From positions 1 to 50,840 of the forward strand of contig CANCMG010000020.1 of assembly GCA_947378965.1 (NCBI GenBank): a DNA stretch of 50,840 nucleotides, in the 5' to 3' direction. Source of the stretch: Alcaligenaceae bacterium. GTDB lineage: Bacteria; Pseudomonadota; Gammaproteobacteria; Burkholderiales; Burkholderiaceae_B. Below are positions 26,536 to 35,438 of this stretch, piece by piece. The position numbers and the translations under genes were made by a program. Position 1 is the first letter of the stretch. Every line of letters begins with the position of its first letter. The notes below the pieces were generated by a model, which was not told the origin of the DNA, did not search any database, and worked only from the letters and a program-made list of their open reading frames with translations.

Positions 26536-28218
26536 ATGTCGGCATTAATCATCAAAATAGAAGGCGGCTTAGGCAATCAATTGCTGCAATACTTGTTTGG
26601 ACAATCTTTATCGCGCCTGCATAACAAAGAGGTTTTTTTTGATATTTCTGAGTACGTAGAGGGTCGAGGCATCAGACGTTTTGCTCTAACCGAGTTAGGG
26701 CTACCCGGAAAATTTATTAGTTGCAAAAAAAACCTTTCGAGTGACTGCAAACTAATTCATTTACGAAAGATAAAGTCGCACGGGCAAGCGTTAGCGCTGT
26801 CAGATTGGTTTATCCTGCGAAAAAAAATTGCACTACTCGTTGAGCGTGAATCGGGGACCTTACAGGATTTCACGTCGACACCCTCTGCTTATTTTTCAGG
26901 CTACTGGGTCTCGTTCAATTACTGGTACCGCCCCCGCGAACTGGTAGCGTGGGTAAACGATTACCTAGATCGCACCGCTACCGCACGAGCGATAGCCGGC
27001 GGCGCTCTTTTACCTCATGCCAACGAAGGCTGTGCGATACACGTTAGAAGGGGAGATTATTTAAACCCAGAACACTTAGCTTGGCACGGGGTCTGCTCTG
27101 TTGAGTATTTCAATGCATCAATTAGCGCATCTAGATCAACGAACCATTTGTTTTTTTCTGACGATGCGTCTTTCATTGATAGTGAATTTTCGGACATCCC
27201 AGGCTATGTCAATGCCAGCCATCTCATTGGAAATGAGATTGATGAGTTTCTAATTCTGAGAAACTATCGAACAATGGTTATCTCAAATTCGACCTATAGT
27301 TATCTTGCAGCCCTTTTCTCATCCCTTAGGTTTGCGGATGCCCTGATCCTGACACCCTATCCTTGGTATCTCTGGGGCAATAGTCAACCACCATTGCTAC
27401 CAACGTGGCAAAGGCATAATGCCATGACTGGCGTCAACGAAGAGGTTGATCTTGCTGCAGCCAACCAACTCACGGTGAATGTACTACTTTACGGTTTTTC
27501 TGACGCGATAGAGCTCACGGAAACACTAAAAATGCTGGGCGCTCAGACCAGACGCCCGAATCAAATTACGTTGCAACCAAGAACATGCGCTCAAGAAGCG
27601 CTAATAATGGACGACTTTATTCGCCAAGAGTTTGGCGTAACGCCACTCTACTTACAAGCAGCAAATCATAACGAGTTTTTGTGTCGGGCGATTCAGAACT
27701 GCAGTGCTGACTTTATTATATTTTTGAACCCCGCGATTTGGTGGCACAAAGAAAAATTGGCGATTGAACTCAGACTCGCTGCAGAAATGCAGGCGGATAT
27801 TGTTGTTTCACGCGTTGGTTTTTCTTCGGAAGACGAGGACGATATTTCTTTACTTAATATCGATACATCAGTGAGAAATACGAGCACACTTGCGTGCCGA
27901 ACCGTGATTAGCCTTTTATCAGGCTTAGGTTCGGCGCTGATTAAATCGCGTGCGTGTCATGATCTAGCTCCCACAGATACAATATATGAACTGGCTCTTT
28001 CAACGAAGAAATTCGTCGTGCAAGACAAAATGCTAGCGCGTTATGACAAAGCTAAAATGACCGTGAGTCGACTTACGCAACGACTAGAAAATTTAAAAGC
28101 TGTTTTGCTACGACTGCAAACCGACGAGCGCGCGTCAGACGAACTTCAGCTCGCTGTTCAAGCGCTTATTGCTGATCTCAAAAACCTTGTCACAAAATCG
28201 GGCGGATACAATCTTTAA
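26536..28218 (+). CDS. Alpha-1,2-fucosyltransferase (GT11) fused to a GT2-like domain
   Basis: The protein is 560 residues. Residues 1 to about 295 are GT11: GGLGNQLLQY (10-19), the GDP-fucose-binding CAIHVRRGDYL (166-176) and ISNSTYSYLAAL (249-260). GT11 enzymes are usually about 290 residues, so the remaining 260 residues are an extra domain. That part reads like a family 2 glycosyltransferase (NVLLYGFSDAIELTETLKML; FIIFLNPAIWWHKEKLAIEL). The position normally occupied by the metal-binding D-X-D/D-D is FLNPAIWW, so catalytic activity is doubtful. A helical C-terminus follows (about 500-555). GDP-L-fucose for the first domain would come from fcl and gmd in this window. An AGGT ribosome binding site precedes ATG. 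Confidence 0.82.
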   Translation: MSALIIKIEGGLGNQLLQYLFGQSLSRLHNKEVFFDISEYVEGRGIRRFALTELGLPGKFISCKKNLSSDCKLIHLRKIKSHGQALALSDWFILRKKIALLVERESGTLQDFTSTPSAYFSGYWVSFNYWYRPRELVAWVNDYLDRTATARAIAGGALLPHANEGCAIHVRRGDYLNPEHLAWHGVCSVEYFNASISASRSTNHLFFSDDASFIDSEFSDIPGYVNASHLIGNEIDEFLILRNYRTMVISNSTYSYLAALFSSLRFADALILTPYPWYLWGNSQPPLLPTWQRHNAMTGVNEEVDLAAANQLTVNVLLYGFSDAIELTETLKMLGAQTRRPNQITLQPRTCAQEALIMDDFIRQEFGVTPLYLQAANHNEFLCRAIQNCSADFIIFLNPAIWWHKEKLAIELRLAAEMQADIVVSRVGFSSEDEDDISLLNIDTSVRNTSTLACRTVISLLSGLGSALIKSRACHDLAPTDTIYELALSTKKFVVQDKMLARYDKAKMTVSRLTQRLENLKAVLLRLQTDERASDELQLAVQALIADLKNLVTKSGGYNL

Positions 28219-28225
28219 GCTGTTT

Positions 28226-28295
28226 GTCGATTGAGAGTTGTCGCGAGTACCATTTATTTTGTCGACCGAGAGTTGTCGCAAGTACCATTTAATAA
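28226..28295 (+). repeat. Two-unit 35-bp tandem repeat after the fucosyltransferase gene
   Basis: Two copies begin at 28226 and 28261 (period 35). Over the first 31 bp they differ at three positions (for example GTCGATTGAG and GTCGACCGAG) and share AGAGTTGTCGC and AGTACCATTTA. The repeat begins 7 bp after the fucosyltransferase stop. A further short repeat, a CATC-TTCAAATTA and CATC-CTCAAATTA pair, lies at 28340-28371 just before the next start codon. Confidence 0.85.
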
Positions 28296-28373
28296 AATGT
28301 TGGTTTATTTCCCACACCGATAGATCCCGTAGACAGTTACATCTTCAAATTAATTTGCATCCTCAAATTATCC

Positions 28374-30233
28374 ATGGCACTTTGCGTTAGTAAACCCACC
28401 TACCGCGCCGACATCGACGGCCTTCGTGGCGTCGCGATCTTGCTCGTCGTGGGCTTTCACGCCTTTCCTGCGGCGTTCCCTAGTGGGTTTATCGGCGTCG
28501 ATGTCTTTTTCGTCGTGTCAGGCTTCTTAATCACTCAAATCATCACCAAGGCACTTAGCTCTAACTCTTTTAGCTTTGTTGCTTTTTATCGTCGTCGCAT
28601 TAATCGGATTTTTCCGGCGCTTTTAGTGGTTTTACTCAGCCTAATCGTCGCGGGCTGGCTATTCATGATCCCGGATGATTTCGCCAAACTGGGTAAGCAT
28701 ACCTTTGGTGGTGCGATTTTTTTATCGAACTTGGTTTCGTTAAGTGAATTTGGCTATTTTGATGTTGCTTCAGAGCTCAAACCACTTTTGCATCTTTGGT
28801 CGTTAGGTATTGAAGAGCAGTTCTATCTGATTTGGCCGATCGCGCTTTGGCTGGGGTACCGGGCAGGCCTAAGCGTAGGCCTCTTGATGTGCGGGTTGTT
28901 ACTTGCATCGTTTACCGTCAATATCTACCGTTCGTCTTATGACCTGTCTCTGGCGTTCTTTGCCTTACAAACCCGCGCCTGGGAACTTTTATTTGGCGCG
29001 CTAATCGGCTACCTTGTTCAGCACCCAATTAGCCCACGCCTCAAACTAAAAGGCCACGCGCTAGCGCACTGTGGCTTAATTTTATTAGGGGCTAGTGTTC
29101 TGCTCATTCACGCACGCACCCCTTACCCGAGCGGTTGGGCGCTATTACCTGTCATTGGCACTGGCCTGCTCATCGCAACCGGAGAGCATTCGCCCTTTAA
29201 CAAAAATATACTCGCACACCGCTGGCTTGTCGCGATTGGCCTGATCAGCTACCCCTTATATTTATGGCACTGGGTATTACTGTCCTTTGTAGCCATTGTG
29301 GCCGAGGGGGCCACCTCACTTGAGCTTCGGCTAGGTTTGATTGGGCTATCCGTCGCGCTAGCCTGGGCAACTTATCGATTGGTTGAATCGCCAATTCGTC
29401 GTTTGCACAATACAAACACGACTGCAGTCGCGCTAGCGCTGCTCATGATCTGCCTGGCAGCCACAGGTTTATCGATCTATAAACGACAAGGTTTCGTCGG
29501 GCAGACGCCACAGCCCCAACTCATTAGCGAAACAGCCCAACAAGACTGTTTAATCCCTTTTAACAATAAACAGCTGTGTATCTTTGGTAACCCTTCGGCG
29601 AGCCAAGTCATTCTGATTGTGGGCGATAGCCATGCGCAACATCTGACCACTGCAATGAATCAAGCATTTGGGGCTCAATACAAAATCATTTTTTCCTACT
29701 GGCCGTCGTGTTTTTTTGGCTTTAACGAAGCATTTAACGATAATCCCTCAACATGCCTGCCGTTTATTGAACTGGTGAAAGCCCTGCAGGGCACCAAGCT
29801 AGCGGCGGTAATTCGCAGTCAGTTATGGCATGGCTACCCGGCCCTGGCCAAGGATCAAAAGCTTGAACAAGCGCTAAAAGATGCCGCTCAGGCTTTCGAC
29901 CTGAAGCCAGAAAAGATTATTATCGTTGGCGCAGCACCCAGTGTTGACATAAAGTGCGCCAAAAGACAGTACTACTTTGGTCACACTAACAACTCAAAAC
30001 AATGCATGGATCAGGCAGAGAGCAGGTTACAAACTGAGCGCTTCGCGGCGATCGCACAGCACATGACTCTACCCAAAAATGTATATTTTGTGCATCCGAG
30101 CCAAAAACTATGCACGGCCACGGGCTGCAAGGTCATCGAAAACAATACAATCTATTACAGTGACATAAACCACCTCACTCAGGCGGGTGCAATGCTGATC
30201 ATGCCCGATATCGCCAATATTCTGGCTCAGTAG
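28374..30233 (+). CDS. Acyltransferase-3 / SGNH fusion, sugar O-acyltransferase
   Basis: The 619-residue protein has an N-terminal acyltransferase-3 membrane domain with YRADIDGLRGVAI, the conserved His of VVGFHAFP (25-32), FYRRRINRIFPAL and WSLGIEEQFYLIWP. A periplasmic SGNH domain follows, with block I VGDSHAQHL (416-424) and the C-terminal Asp/His pair in SDINHLT (about 599-605). It should transfer an acyl group to a surface glycan. The order and motifs match the AT-rich gene at 2278-4263, so the locus has two O-acyltransferases that may modify different sugars. It heads the plus-strand group that continues with an HlpA-like transferase, rmlA, rmlC and the ligase. Confidence 0.9.
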   Translation: MALCVSKPTYRADIDGLRGVAILLVVGFHAFPAAFPSGFIGVDVFFVVSGFLITQIITKALSSNSFSFVAFYRRRINRIFPALLVVLLSLIVAGWLFMIPDDFAKLGKHTFGGAIFLSNLVSLSEFGYFDVASELKPLLHLWSLGIEEQFYLIWPIALWLGYRAGLSVGLLMCGLLLASFTVNIYRSSYDLSLAFFALQTRAWELLFGALIGYLVQHPISPRLKLKGHALAHCGLILLGASVLLIHARTPYPSGWALLPVIGTGLLIATGEHSPFNKNILAHRWLVAIGLISYPLYLWHWVLLSFVAIVAEGATSLELRLGLIGLSVALAWATYRLVESPIRRLHNTNTTAVALALLMICLAATGLSIYKRQGFVGQTPQPQLISETAQQDCLIPFNNKQLCIFGNPSASQVILIVGDSHAQHLTTAMNQAFGAQYKIIFSYWPSCFFGFNEAFNDNPSTCLPFIELVKALQGTKLAAVIRSQLWHGYPALAKDQKLEQALKDAAQAFDLKPEKIIIVGAAPSVDIKCAKRQYYFGHTNNSKQCMDQAESRLQTERFAAIAQHMTLPKNVYFVHPSQKLCTATGCKVIENNTIYYSDINHLTQAGAMLIMPDIANILAQ

Positions 30234-30250
30234 GCCTAACCGGTTCGCTT

Positions 30251-31201
30251 ATGGTCAATACCCCAATCGCCTACATCATCTTTAATCGCCCACGCTACAC
30301 ACGGCAGACCTTTGCCGCGATACGCGCGGCACAACCAAAAGAGCTTTTTTTGTTGGCCGATGGGCCACGAGCGACTCATCCTGACGATATAAGGCTTTGC
30401 GCTGAGGTACAAGAAATCGTCTCCAGGGTCGACTGGCCTTGCGTGGTACATCGAAACTTTTCAACCACAAATCTTGGTTTGAAAGGGCGTGTCTCCTCAG
30501 GGTTAAATTGGGTCTTCGAACAGGTTGAACGCGCAATCATCCTTGAAGATGATTGCCTGCCACACCCCGACTTCTTTAATTTTTGTGATGAACTGCTTGA
30601 ACGCTATGCGCACGATGACAGGGTCTGGGTGATCACCGGTGACAATCACCAGCAAGGCAAACGGCGGGGTGAGGCCTCATATTTCTTTTCGCACTACAGC
30701 GATTGTTGGGGCTGGGCGACTTGGCGCCGTGCCTGGAGTCATTACCAAGGCGATATCGCTTTTTGGCCCGAGTGGCACGCCAGCGAGCAATGGAAAAATA
30801 TGGGGTTAGATTCTGTTGAGGCCAAGTTCTGGACTGATATTTTTTCTCGTGTTTATAGCAATAGCATCAGTTCCTCTTGGTTTTATCCTTGGTTGGGGTC
30901 GATCTGGCATGGCGGTGGGCTCACCGTAACGGCAAACGTCAATTTAGTCAGTAATATCGGCATCGGTCCAGATGCTACTCACACGATTGCGTTAACCGAG
31001 CAACCTGGCGCCGCTGTTTCAGCCCTTGGTGCTTTAGTACATCCTGCCAAGGTTGCAATCAATCGCAATGCAGACCTGTGTACCTTTAACTATCGCCATG
31101 GCGGCTTGAGGCTTAGGTTTCCGTACACACTACTGCCTTTACCTCGCAGATGGGCAGGGGCGCTTTATCGGTATGTTCGCTCTAAACTGAAATCAAACTA
31201 A
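30251..31201 (+). CDS. GT-A-type glycosyltransferase-like protein (HlpA-like), copy 3
   Basis: The 316-residue protein is a third member of the family seen at 13024-13938 and 19628-20590. It shows [53 protein letters not shown] and [15 protein letters not shown]. It is closer to copy 2 than to copy 1, by shared residues around the N-terminus and the VWVITGDN segment. It follows the acyltransferase stop by 17 bp on the plus strand and precedes rmlA. A sugar-transferase role is inferred from the acidic EDD motif and context. Confidence 0.78.
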   Translation: MVNTPIAYIIFNRPRYTRQTFAAIRAAQPKELFLLADGPRATHPDDIRLCAEVQEIVSRVDWPCVVHRNFSTTNLGLKGRVSSGLNWVFEQVERAIILEDDCLPHPDFFNFCDELLERYAHDDRVWVITGDNHQQGKRRGEASYFFSHYSDCWGWATWRRAWSHYQGDIAFWPEWHASEQWKNMGLDSVEAKFWTDIFSRVYSNSISSSWFYPWLGSIWHGGGLTVTANVNLVSNIGIGPDATHTIALTEQPGAAVSALGALVHPAKVAINRNADLCTFNYRHGGLRLRFPYTLLPLPRRWAGALYRYVRSKLKSN

Positions 31202-31262
31202 GCGTCGGGCTTTATTTGAATGGCATAATCACACCCACTCTTTAGAAGGCATGGCCTCAATA

Positions 31263-32135
31263 ATGATCAAACGTAAAGGGATTATCTTAGCCGGCGGTTC
31301 GGGCACACGCCTGTACCCGGCCACACAAGTCGTATCAAAGCAGCTCTTGCCTGTTTACGATAAGCCGATGATTTTTTACCCTTTATCGACCTTAATGTTG
31401 GCGGGGATACGCGACGTTTTGGTGATTTCAACACCGGCCGACACCCCTCGCTTTTCTGAATTATTGCGTGATGGCGCGCAATGGGGCATGAATATTCAAT
31501 ACGCTGTGCAGCCAAGCCCCGATGGCTTAGCGCAAGCCTTCATCATCGGCAAAGACTTTGTCGCAAACGACCATAGCAGCTTGATTTTGGGCGATAACAT
31601 TTTTTATGGGCACGAGTTAGGCAAACAACTCAAAAAGGCGAACGAGCGCGAACACGACGCGACGGTCTTTGCTTATCACGTACCTGATCCCGAGCGTTAT
31701 GGCGTGGTCGAATTTAATACCTCTGGGCGAGCGTTAAGCATCGAAGAAAAACCCCTTGCTCCAAAAAGCAATTACGCCGTGACCGGCCTGTATTTTTATG
31801 ACCCCGATGTCTGTCACATCGCATCAAACATCAAGCCAAGTGCGCGTGGCGAGCTTGAAATCACCGATGTCAATAAACATTACCTGGCAGCCGATCGCCT
31901 GAACGTTGAAATCATGGGGCGTGGTTACGCCTGGCTTGATACGGGGACGCATGATAGTTTGCTAGAGGCTTCGAGCTTTATCGCGACCTTGCAAAAACGC
32001 CAGGGTTTGCAAGTCTCTTGCCCCGAAGAAATCGCCTACGGAAATAAATGGATCAGTGCTGAACAACTGGCCCGCCTTGCTGCGCCGTTAGCCAAGACGA
32101 ATTATGGTCGTTATCTGCTTAATCTGATTAAATAA
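31263..32135 (+). CDS. rmlA: Glucose-1-phosphate thymidylyltransferase
   Basis: The product is 290 residues from ATG 31263, the usual length; an in-frame ATG at 31251 would add four residues. It begins with the nucleotidyltransferase loop [17 protein letters not shown], has [12 protein letters not shown], the metal-binding Asp in [10 protein letters not shown], and YGVVEF and EEKP later. It makes dTDP-glucose from dTTP and glucose-1-phosphate, the first step of dTDP-L-rhamnose and other dTDP-6-deoxysugars. rmlC follows after 33 bp, but rmlB and rmlD are not in the window, so the pathway must be completed elsewhere. Confidence 0.95.
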   Translation: MIKRKGIILAGGSGTRLYPATQVVSKQLLPVYDKPMIFYPLSTLMLAGIRDVLVISTPADTPRFSELLRDGAQWGMNIQYAVQPSPDGLAQAFIIGKDFVANDHSSLILGDNIFYGHELGKQLKKANEREHDATVFAYHVPDPERYGVVEFNTSGRALSIEEKPLAPKSNYAVTGLYFYDPDVCHIASNIKPSARGELEITDVNKHYLAADRLNVEIMGRGYAWLDTGTHDSLLEASSFIATLQKRQGLQVSCPEEIAYGNKWISAEQLARLAAPLAKTNYGRYLLNLIK

Positions 32136-32168
32136 ACAATGCTATGAGCGCTCTGCGAGAATCTTGAC

Positions 32169-32738
32169 ATGCCTTTTACGACCCATCAAACGAGGTTAAC
32201 CGGGGTCTTGCTTTTAGAGCCTAAGGTCTTCAGCGACGAACGAGGTTTTTTTTACGAAAGTTTTAATCAGCGCGAATTGACTCAGGCTCTTGGTACCCCT
32301 GTCACGTTCGTGCAAGACAACCACAGCCAGAGCAAAAAGAATGTGCTCCGAGGCCTGCATTACCAGATTAAACAAACACAAGGCAAGCTTGTCCGGGTGA
32401 CTCGGGGCGAAGTATTCGATGTGTGTGTCAATCTGCAAACCGGTCACCCTCAGTTTGGGCAGTGGGCAGGCTTTCATTTAAACGCCGAAAATAAGCAACA
32501 TCTCTGGATCCCGCCCGGCTTTGCGCATGGGTTTTTGATACTCTCTGACGTGGCAGAGTTTATGTATAAAACAACCGACTATTACTCTCCTGAACACGAA
32601 CGCAGTTTGCTCTGGAACGACCCCTCTATTGGCATTGAATGGCCGCTTACAGGGCAACCTATTCTTGCTCAAAAAGATGTAAAGGCGTCTCTCTTAGCCC
32701 ACGCCGAGGTTTTTAATTTAACTTGCAGTAGATGCTGA
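32169..32738 (+). CDS. rmlC: dTDP-4-dehydrorhamnose 3,5-epimerase
   Basis: The 189-residue cupin has GVLLLEPKVFSDERGFFYESF, the catalytic-His region QDNHSQSKKNVLRGLHYQ, and IPPGFAHGFLILSDVAEF, all typical of RmlC. It epimerises dTDP-4-keto-6-deoxyglucose at C3 and C5. Other cupin epimerases of this fold exist (for example in dTDP-6-deoxytalose routes), but the motif set is that of RmlC. Its stop overlaps the ATG of the ligase gene by 7 bp, so the three genes rmlA-rmlC-ligase are one transcriptional unit. Confidence 0.94.
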   Translation: MPFTTHQTRLTGVLLLEPKVFSDERGFFYESFNQRELTQALGTPVTFVQDNHSQSKKNVLRGLHYQIKQTQGKLVRVTRGEVFDVCVNLQTGHPQFGQWAGFHLNAENKQHLWIPPGFAHGFLILSDVAEFMYKTTDYYSPEHERSLLWNDPSIGIEWPLTGQPILAQKDVKASLLAHAEVFNLTCSRC

Positions 32739-34810
32739 CATTTAGGGGGTTTTCTAACGTCGGCCTGGCAATGTGTATCCTTGCCGCTGGCTTATTGGCG
32801 TGTAACCAGTTTGGGGCACTGAACGCGTTAACGCCCTACTACCGCGTCAATACGCCAGCATTATGTCTGCTGTTTGGCTTTGCAACGGCCTGCTGGAGTA
32901 TGCGGCTAGCGATCGCAGGCTGCGTCTTTGCTCTGCCGCTGCTCCCAACGTTTGGCTGGCAATTTCAGCAGTACACAGGATACGGGCGTATACAAGACGC
33001 TGCCGGTTCTGGGCTCGACTTGGTCGCCGGCGTCTTGTTGGGGTTGCTTGTCAACAGCCTGTGGCGAAAGCAAGCGATACGCACTCGAGTGGCGTTGCCC
33101 TGGCCTGCGGGTGTCGTAATGCTAATGTTGACGATATCCGTTGCTGTCGCCATCGCTCGCAACCTGCACCAGTCTGACTCGCCCTTTACGTTGCATGCTC
33201 TGCTCTACAACCTGCTGCACCTGCGAACACTGGGCTGGCATGACGACTATCGCCCGCTGCTTGACTGGGTGGCCTACAGTATGGCCTTTTTATTGTTAGC
33301 ACTCTTTGTACCCGCCTTAAAAGCCCTGCCCAATCGTAATGATGTCATTTTTTTGCCGCTGATCGCGAGCCTCATGATCGCAGCCTTTGTGGGTTGGCGG
33401 CAATCGATCTATGGTGCAGGGCTGAGCCCGTTGCAATTGAACTTTAGGCTCGATCAATTTGGCTACATGGCCTTGGGCTTTCAACCCGACTTACACGCCT
33501 TTGGCGCGCAAATGTTGCTGGGCGTCATCGGCTTAATCGGGTATTTGTATGCCAAAAAAGACCTACGGCTGCGTGTGTTATTGCTTGGCCTGGTGCTACC
33601 GTTGTCTGGCTTCCTGCTGTTTTTGAGCAAATCAAAGGCGACCTTTGTGGTGGCCCTTTTGGGTTTGCTAATCGTCTTGGTGCTTTGGATGTTTCGCCAC
33701 GCGAAGCATTTTAAGCCGGTAGTACTCGGCCTGTTGTTTTGCAGCCTCACGCTGCTTTTAAGTGTGGTGGTTTTTACAGACGCTTGGACGACGTTACTCA
33801 GTTTGCTTTTGCGCAAATTTAACTTGCCAGATTTATACACCTTAAATTTTAAACTCTCTTACCGGCCTGAAGTGTATCTGGCCGGGTTACGAATGTTTAG
33901 CTTATATCCCTTTGCAGGACTGGGGCAAAGTGAGTTTTACCGCCAGTCGGCCAATTATGATTTAACCCAGTCACAGTTTTTAAGTTACGAGCAGAATGGC
34001 GAGAATGCACATAATTATTTTTTGCAAACGCTTGTTGAAAATGGTGTGCTGGGGTTTGCGGCCTTTACTTTGCTGCTGCTCTATCCGGTCATTCGAGCCA
34101 CAAATAAACGCGCCTTGCTTCCTGGATTAATAGCCTTAGCCTCAGTCTTTGGTGGAAATTTGTTTTCGCACTCAATGCTCGTGCGCGAAAACCTTCTGCT
34201 CGCGACCTGCTTTTTAGCACTCCTCTACGCTTGGGTTGCGGCTGAAACAAGAACAACAGCACAAAACAAGCCACTGACCTCTGCAATCGACCGACGACGG
34301 TCTAGTCTGACTTTACCTCTGCCGCGTACTTGGATGACTCAGCCCAAGGTACTCACTGCCTGCGTGGGGGTGGCTATGCTTTTGATCGCAAGAGAAACGT
34401 ACCAGTCCTTTACAGGCAGGCCTTTTAACGCTGATATTCAATGCGTACAAGTGCGTAAACTTGAGCGAGATGGCTGGACTTCGGGTCGCCATGTATGGGA
34501 TGTGCCCGTTGGTGCACAGGGTATGGTCTTGAGCCTTGCCACGACTCAACCCGATGTTGCCAAACGCCCGTTGCCCGTTAGCTTGACCATCACGGTTGAC
34601 CAACGTTTGTTACGCGCCAAAGACTTTACGTTAACAAAGACCGGGCCTCAACGTTTAGAGATTGATTTGCCTGACGGCGTGCTAGCCACACCGGATGACT
34701 ATCAAGTTGAGTTGAAGTTAGAGCGGTGTTTTGTGCCAAGAAACTTTGGCATGAACGGGGACGGTCGACGACTTGGGCTCAGGGTCGAGTCGGTGGACTG
34801 GCGTTACTGA
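32732..34810 (+). CDS. O-antigen ligase/polymerase family membrane protein with extra C-terminal domain
   Basis: The 692-residue protein has about eleven membrane segments. The signatures of the WaaL/Wzy (O-antigen ligase) family are present: FLSKSKATFVVAL (about 297-309) and, in the long periplasmic loop, YEQNGENAHNYFLQTLVENG with the conserved His (about 418-434). It would either join polymerised chains to lipid A-core or polymerise repeat units. It is longer than most family members. After the last helix (about 555) there is a soluble beta-rich tail of about 135 residues (from SFTGRPFNADIQCVQV) facing the periplasm, which I do not recognise. Its end overlaps the convergent small membrane-protein gene by 7 bp. 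Confidence 0.85.
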   Translation: MLTFRGFSNVGLAMCILAAGLLACNQFGALNALTPYYRVNTPALCLLFGFATACWSMRLAIAGCVFALPLLPTFGWQFQQYTGYGRIQDAAGSGLDLVAGVLLGLLVNSLWRKQAIRTRVALPWPAGVVMLMLTISVAVAIARNLHQSDSPFTLHALLYNLLHLRTLGWHDDYRPLLDWVAYSMAFLLLALFVPALKALPNRNDVIFLPLIASLMIAAFVGWRQSIYGAGLSPLQLNFRLDQFGYMALGFQPDLHAFGAQMLLGVIGLIGYLYAKKDLRLRVLLLGLVLPLSGFLLFLSKSKATFVVALLGLLIVLVLWMFRHAKHFKPVVLGLLFCSLTLLLSVVVFTDAWTTLLSLLLRKFNLPDLYTLNFKLSYRPEVYLAGLRMFSLYPFAGLGQSEFYRQSANYDLTQSQFLSYEQNGENAHNYFLQTLVENGVLGFAAFTLLLLYPVIRATNKRALLPGLIALASVFGGNLFSHSMLVRENLLLATCFLALLYAWVAAETRTTAQNKPLTSAIDRRRSSLTLPLPRTWMTQPKVLTACVGVAMLLIARETYQSFTGRPFNADIQCVQVRKLERDGWTSGRHVWDVPVGAQGMVLSLATTQPDVAKRPLPVSLTITVDQRLLRAKDFTLTKTGPQRLEIDLPDGVLATPDDYQVELKLERCFVPRNFGMNGDGRRLGLRVESVDWRY

Positions 34811-35400
34811 CACTGATAGTCGCTTCGCTCCACACTATTTCTAAACGGATCGGTCAGCTCATCTGAATACTGACCCATCAGCAGGCGCTGCTTAGGTAAA
34901 AAGTGTGCCCGAAAATAGCGGCTACCGCTGGCAATCGTTTGACCCCACTCCGTGAGCTTGACGCAACCCTCTTTAATTTCGATCGTGCCAGATTGTTGTT
35001 GTTCGGTTAAGCGTACATCCACTAAACGATGCTCTTTGACATACTCTTGAGTAAATACTTGATCAAACGCGTCTTGCCTGATGCCGCCGCCGCGTTGTTG
35101 CAGTTTTTCTAAGATATAAAAAGAGAGCGAGCGGTCGATTACGGTGGGTACTGAAATCGCAAACGAATACCCTAACAGCAACCATATGCAGCAAAGCTGC
35201 AAAGTTTCAAAACGCGTAAACACCTTAAACCAGCGAATCGTTGCAATCAAAAACGTAGCCAAAAACGTGGCGATGACCGCGTCTAAGATGGCGCTATAAA
35301 AGACGACATTCACAGGGATGTAACGCACGTGCAGTACATAAATGCCGAGCAATAACAGGGCGTATACAGCGGTCGCGAGCAGTAGTTTTAAATATTTCAT
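34804..35400 (-). CDS. Small membrane protein of unknown function, coupled to gtrA
   Basis: The 198-residue product has about four hydrophobic segments in the first 110 residues (KLLLATAVYALLLLGIYVLHV, YSAILDAVIATFLATFLIATI, LCCIWLLLGYSFAISV) and a soluble tail of about 90 residues ending in DYQC. I do not recognise a family. The start is ATG 35400 because it overlaps the stop of a 13-codon reading frame as ATGA, and because the frame further upstream simply runs through gtrA in another phase. It is the last gene of the ugd-uxs-gtrB-gtrA series and could partner GtrA, but nothing in the sequence proves it. Convergent with the ligase gene. Confidence 0.55.
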   Translation of the reverse strand: MKYLKLLLATAVYALLLLGIYVLHVRYIPVNVVFYSAILDAVIATFLATFLIATIRWFKVFTRFETLQLCCIWLLLGYSFAISVPTVIDRSLSFYILEKLQQRGGGIRQDAFDQVFTQEYVKEHRLVDVRLTEQQQSGTIEIKEGCVKLTEWGQTIASGSRYFRAHFLPKQRLLMGQYSDELTDPFRNSVERSDYQCQ

Positions 35401-35438
35401 ACTACGGCAGTCGCGAACAATCGTTTTAAATGTTTCAT
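35363..35438 (-). repeat. 38-bp duplication of a gene start, with ATGA coupling in both copies
   Basis: On the minus strand, 35438-35401 and 35400-35363 are two similar 38-bp units (beginning ATGAAACATTTAAAACGATT and ATGAAATATTTAAAACTACT). The first unit starts inside the gtrA stop (ATGA) and reads MKHLKRLFATAVV then TGA. The second starts inside that TGA (ATGA) and is the start of the real membrane-protein gene, MKYLKLLLATAVY. The period is not a multiple of three, yet both junctions keep the overlapping stop-start. Confidence 0.88.
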
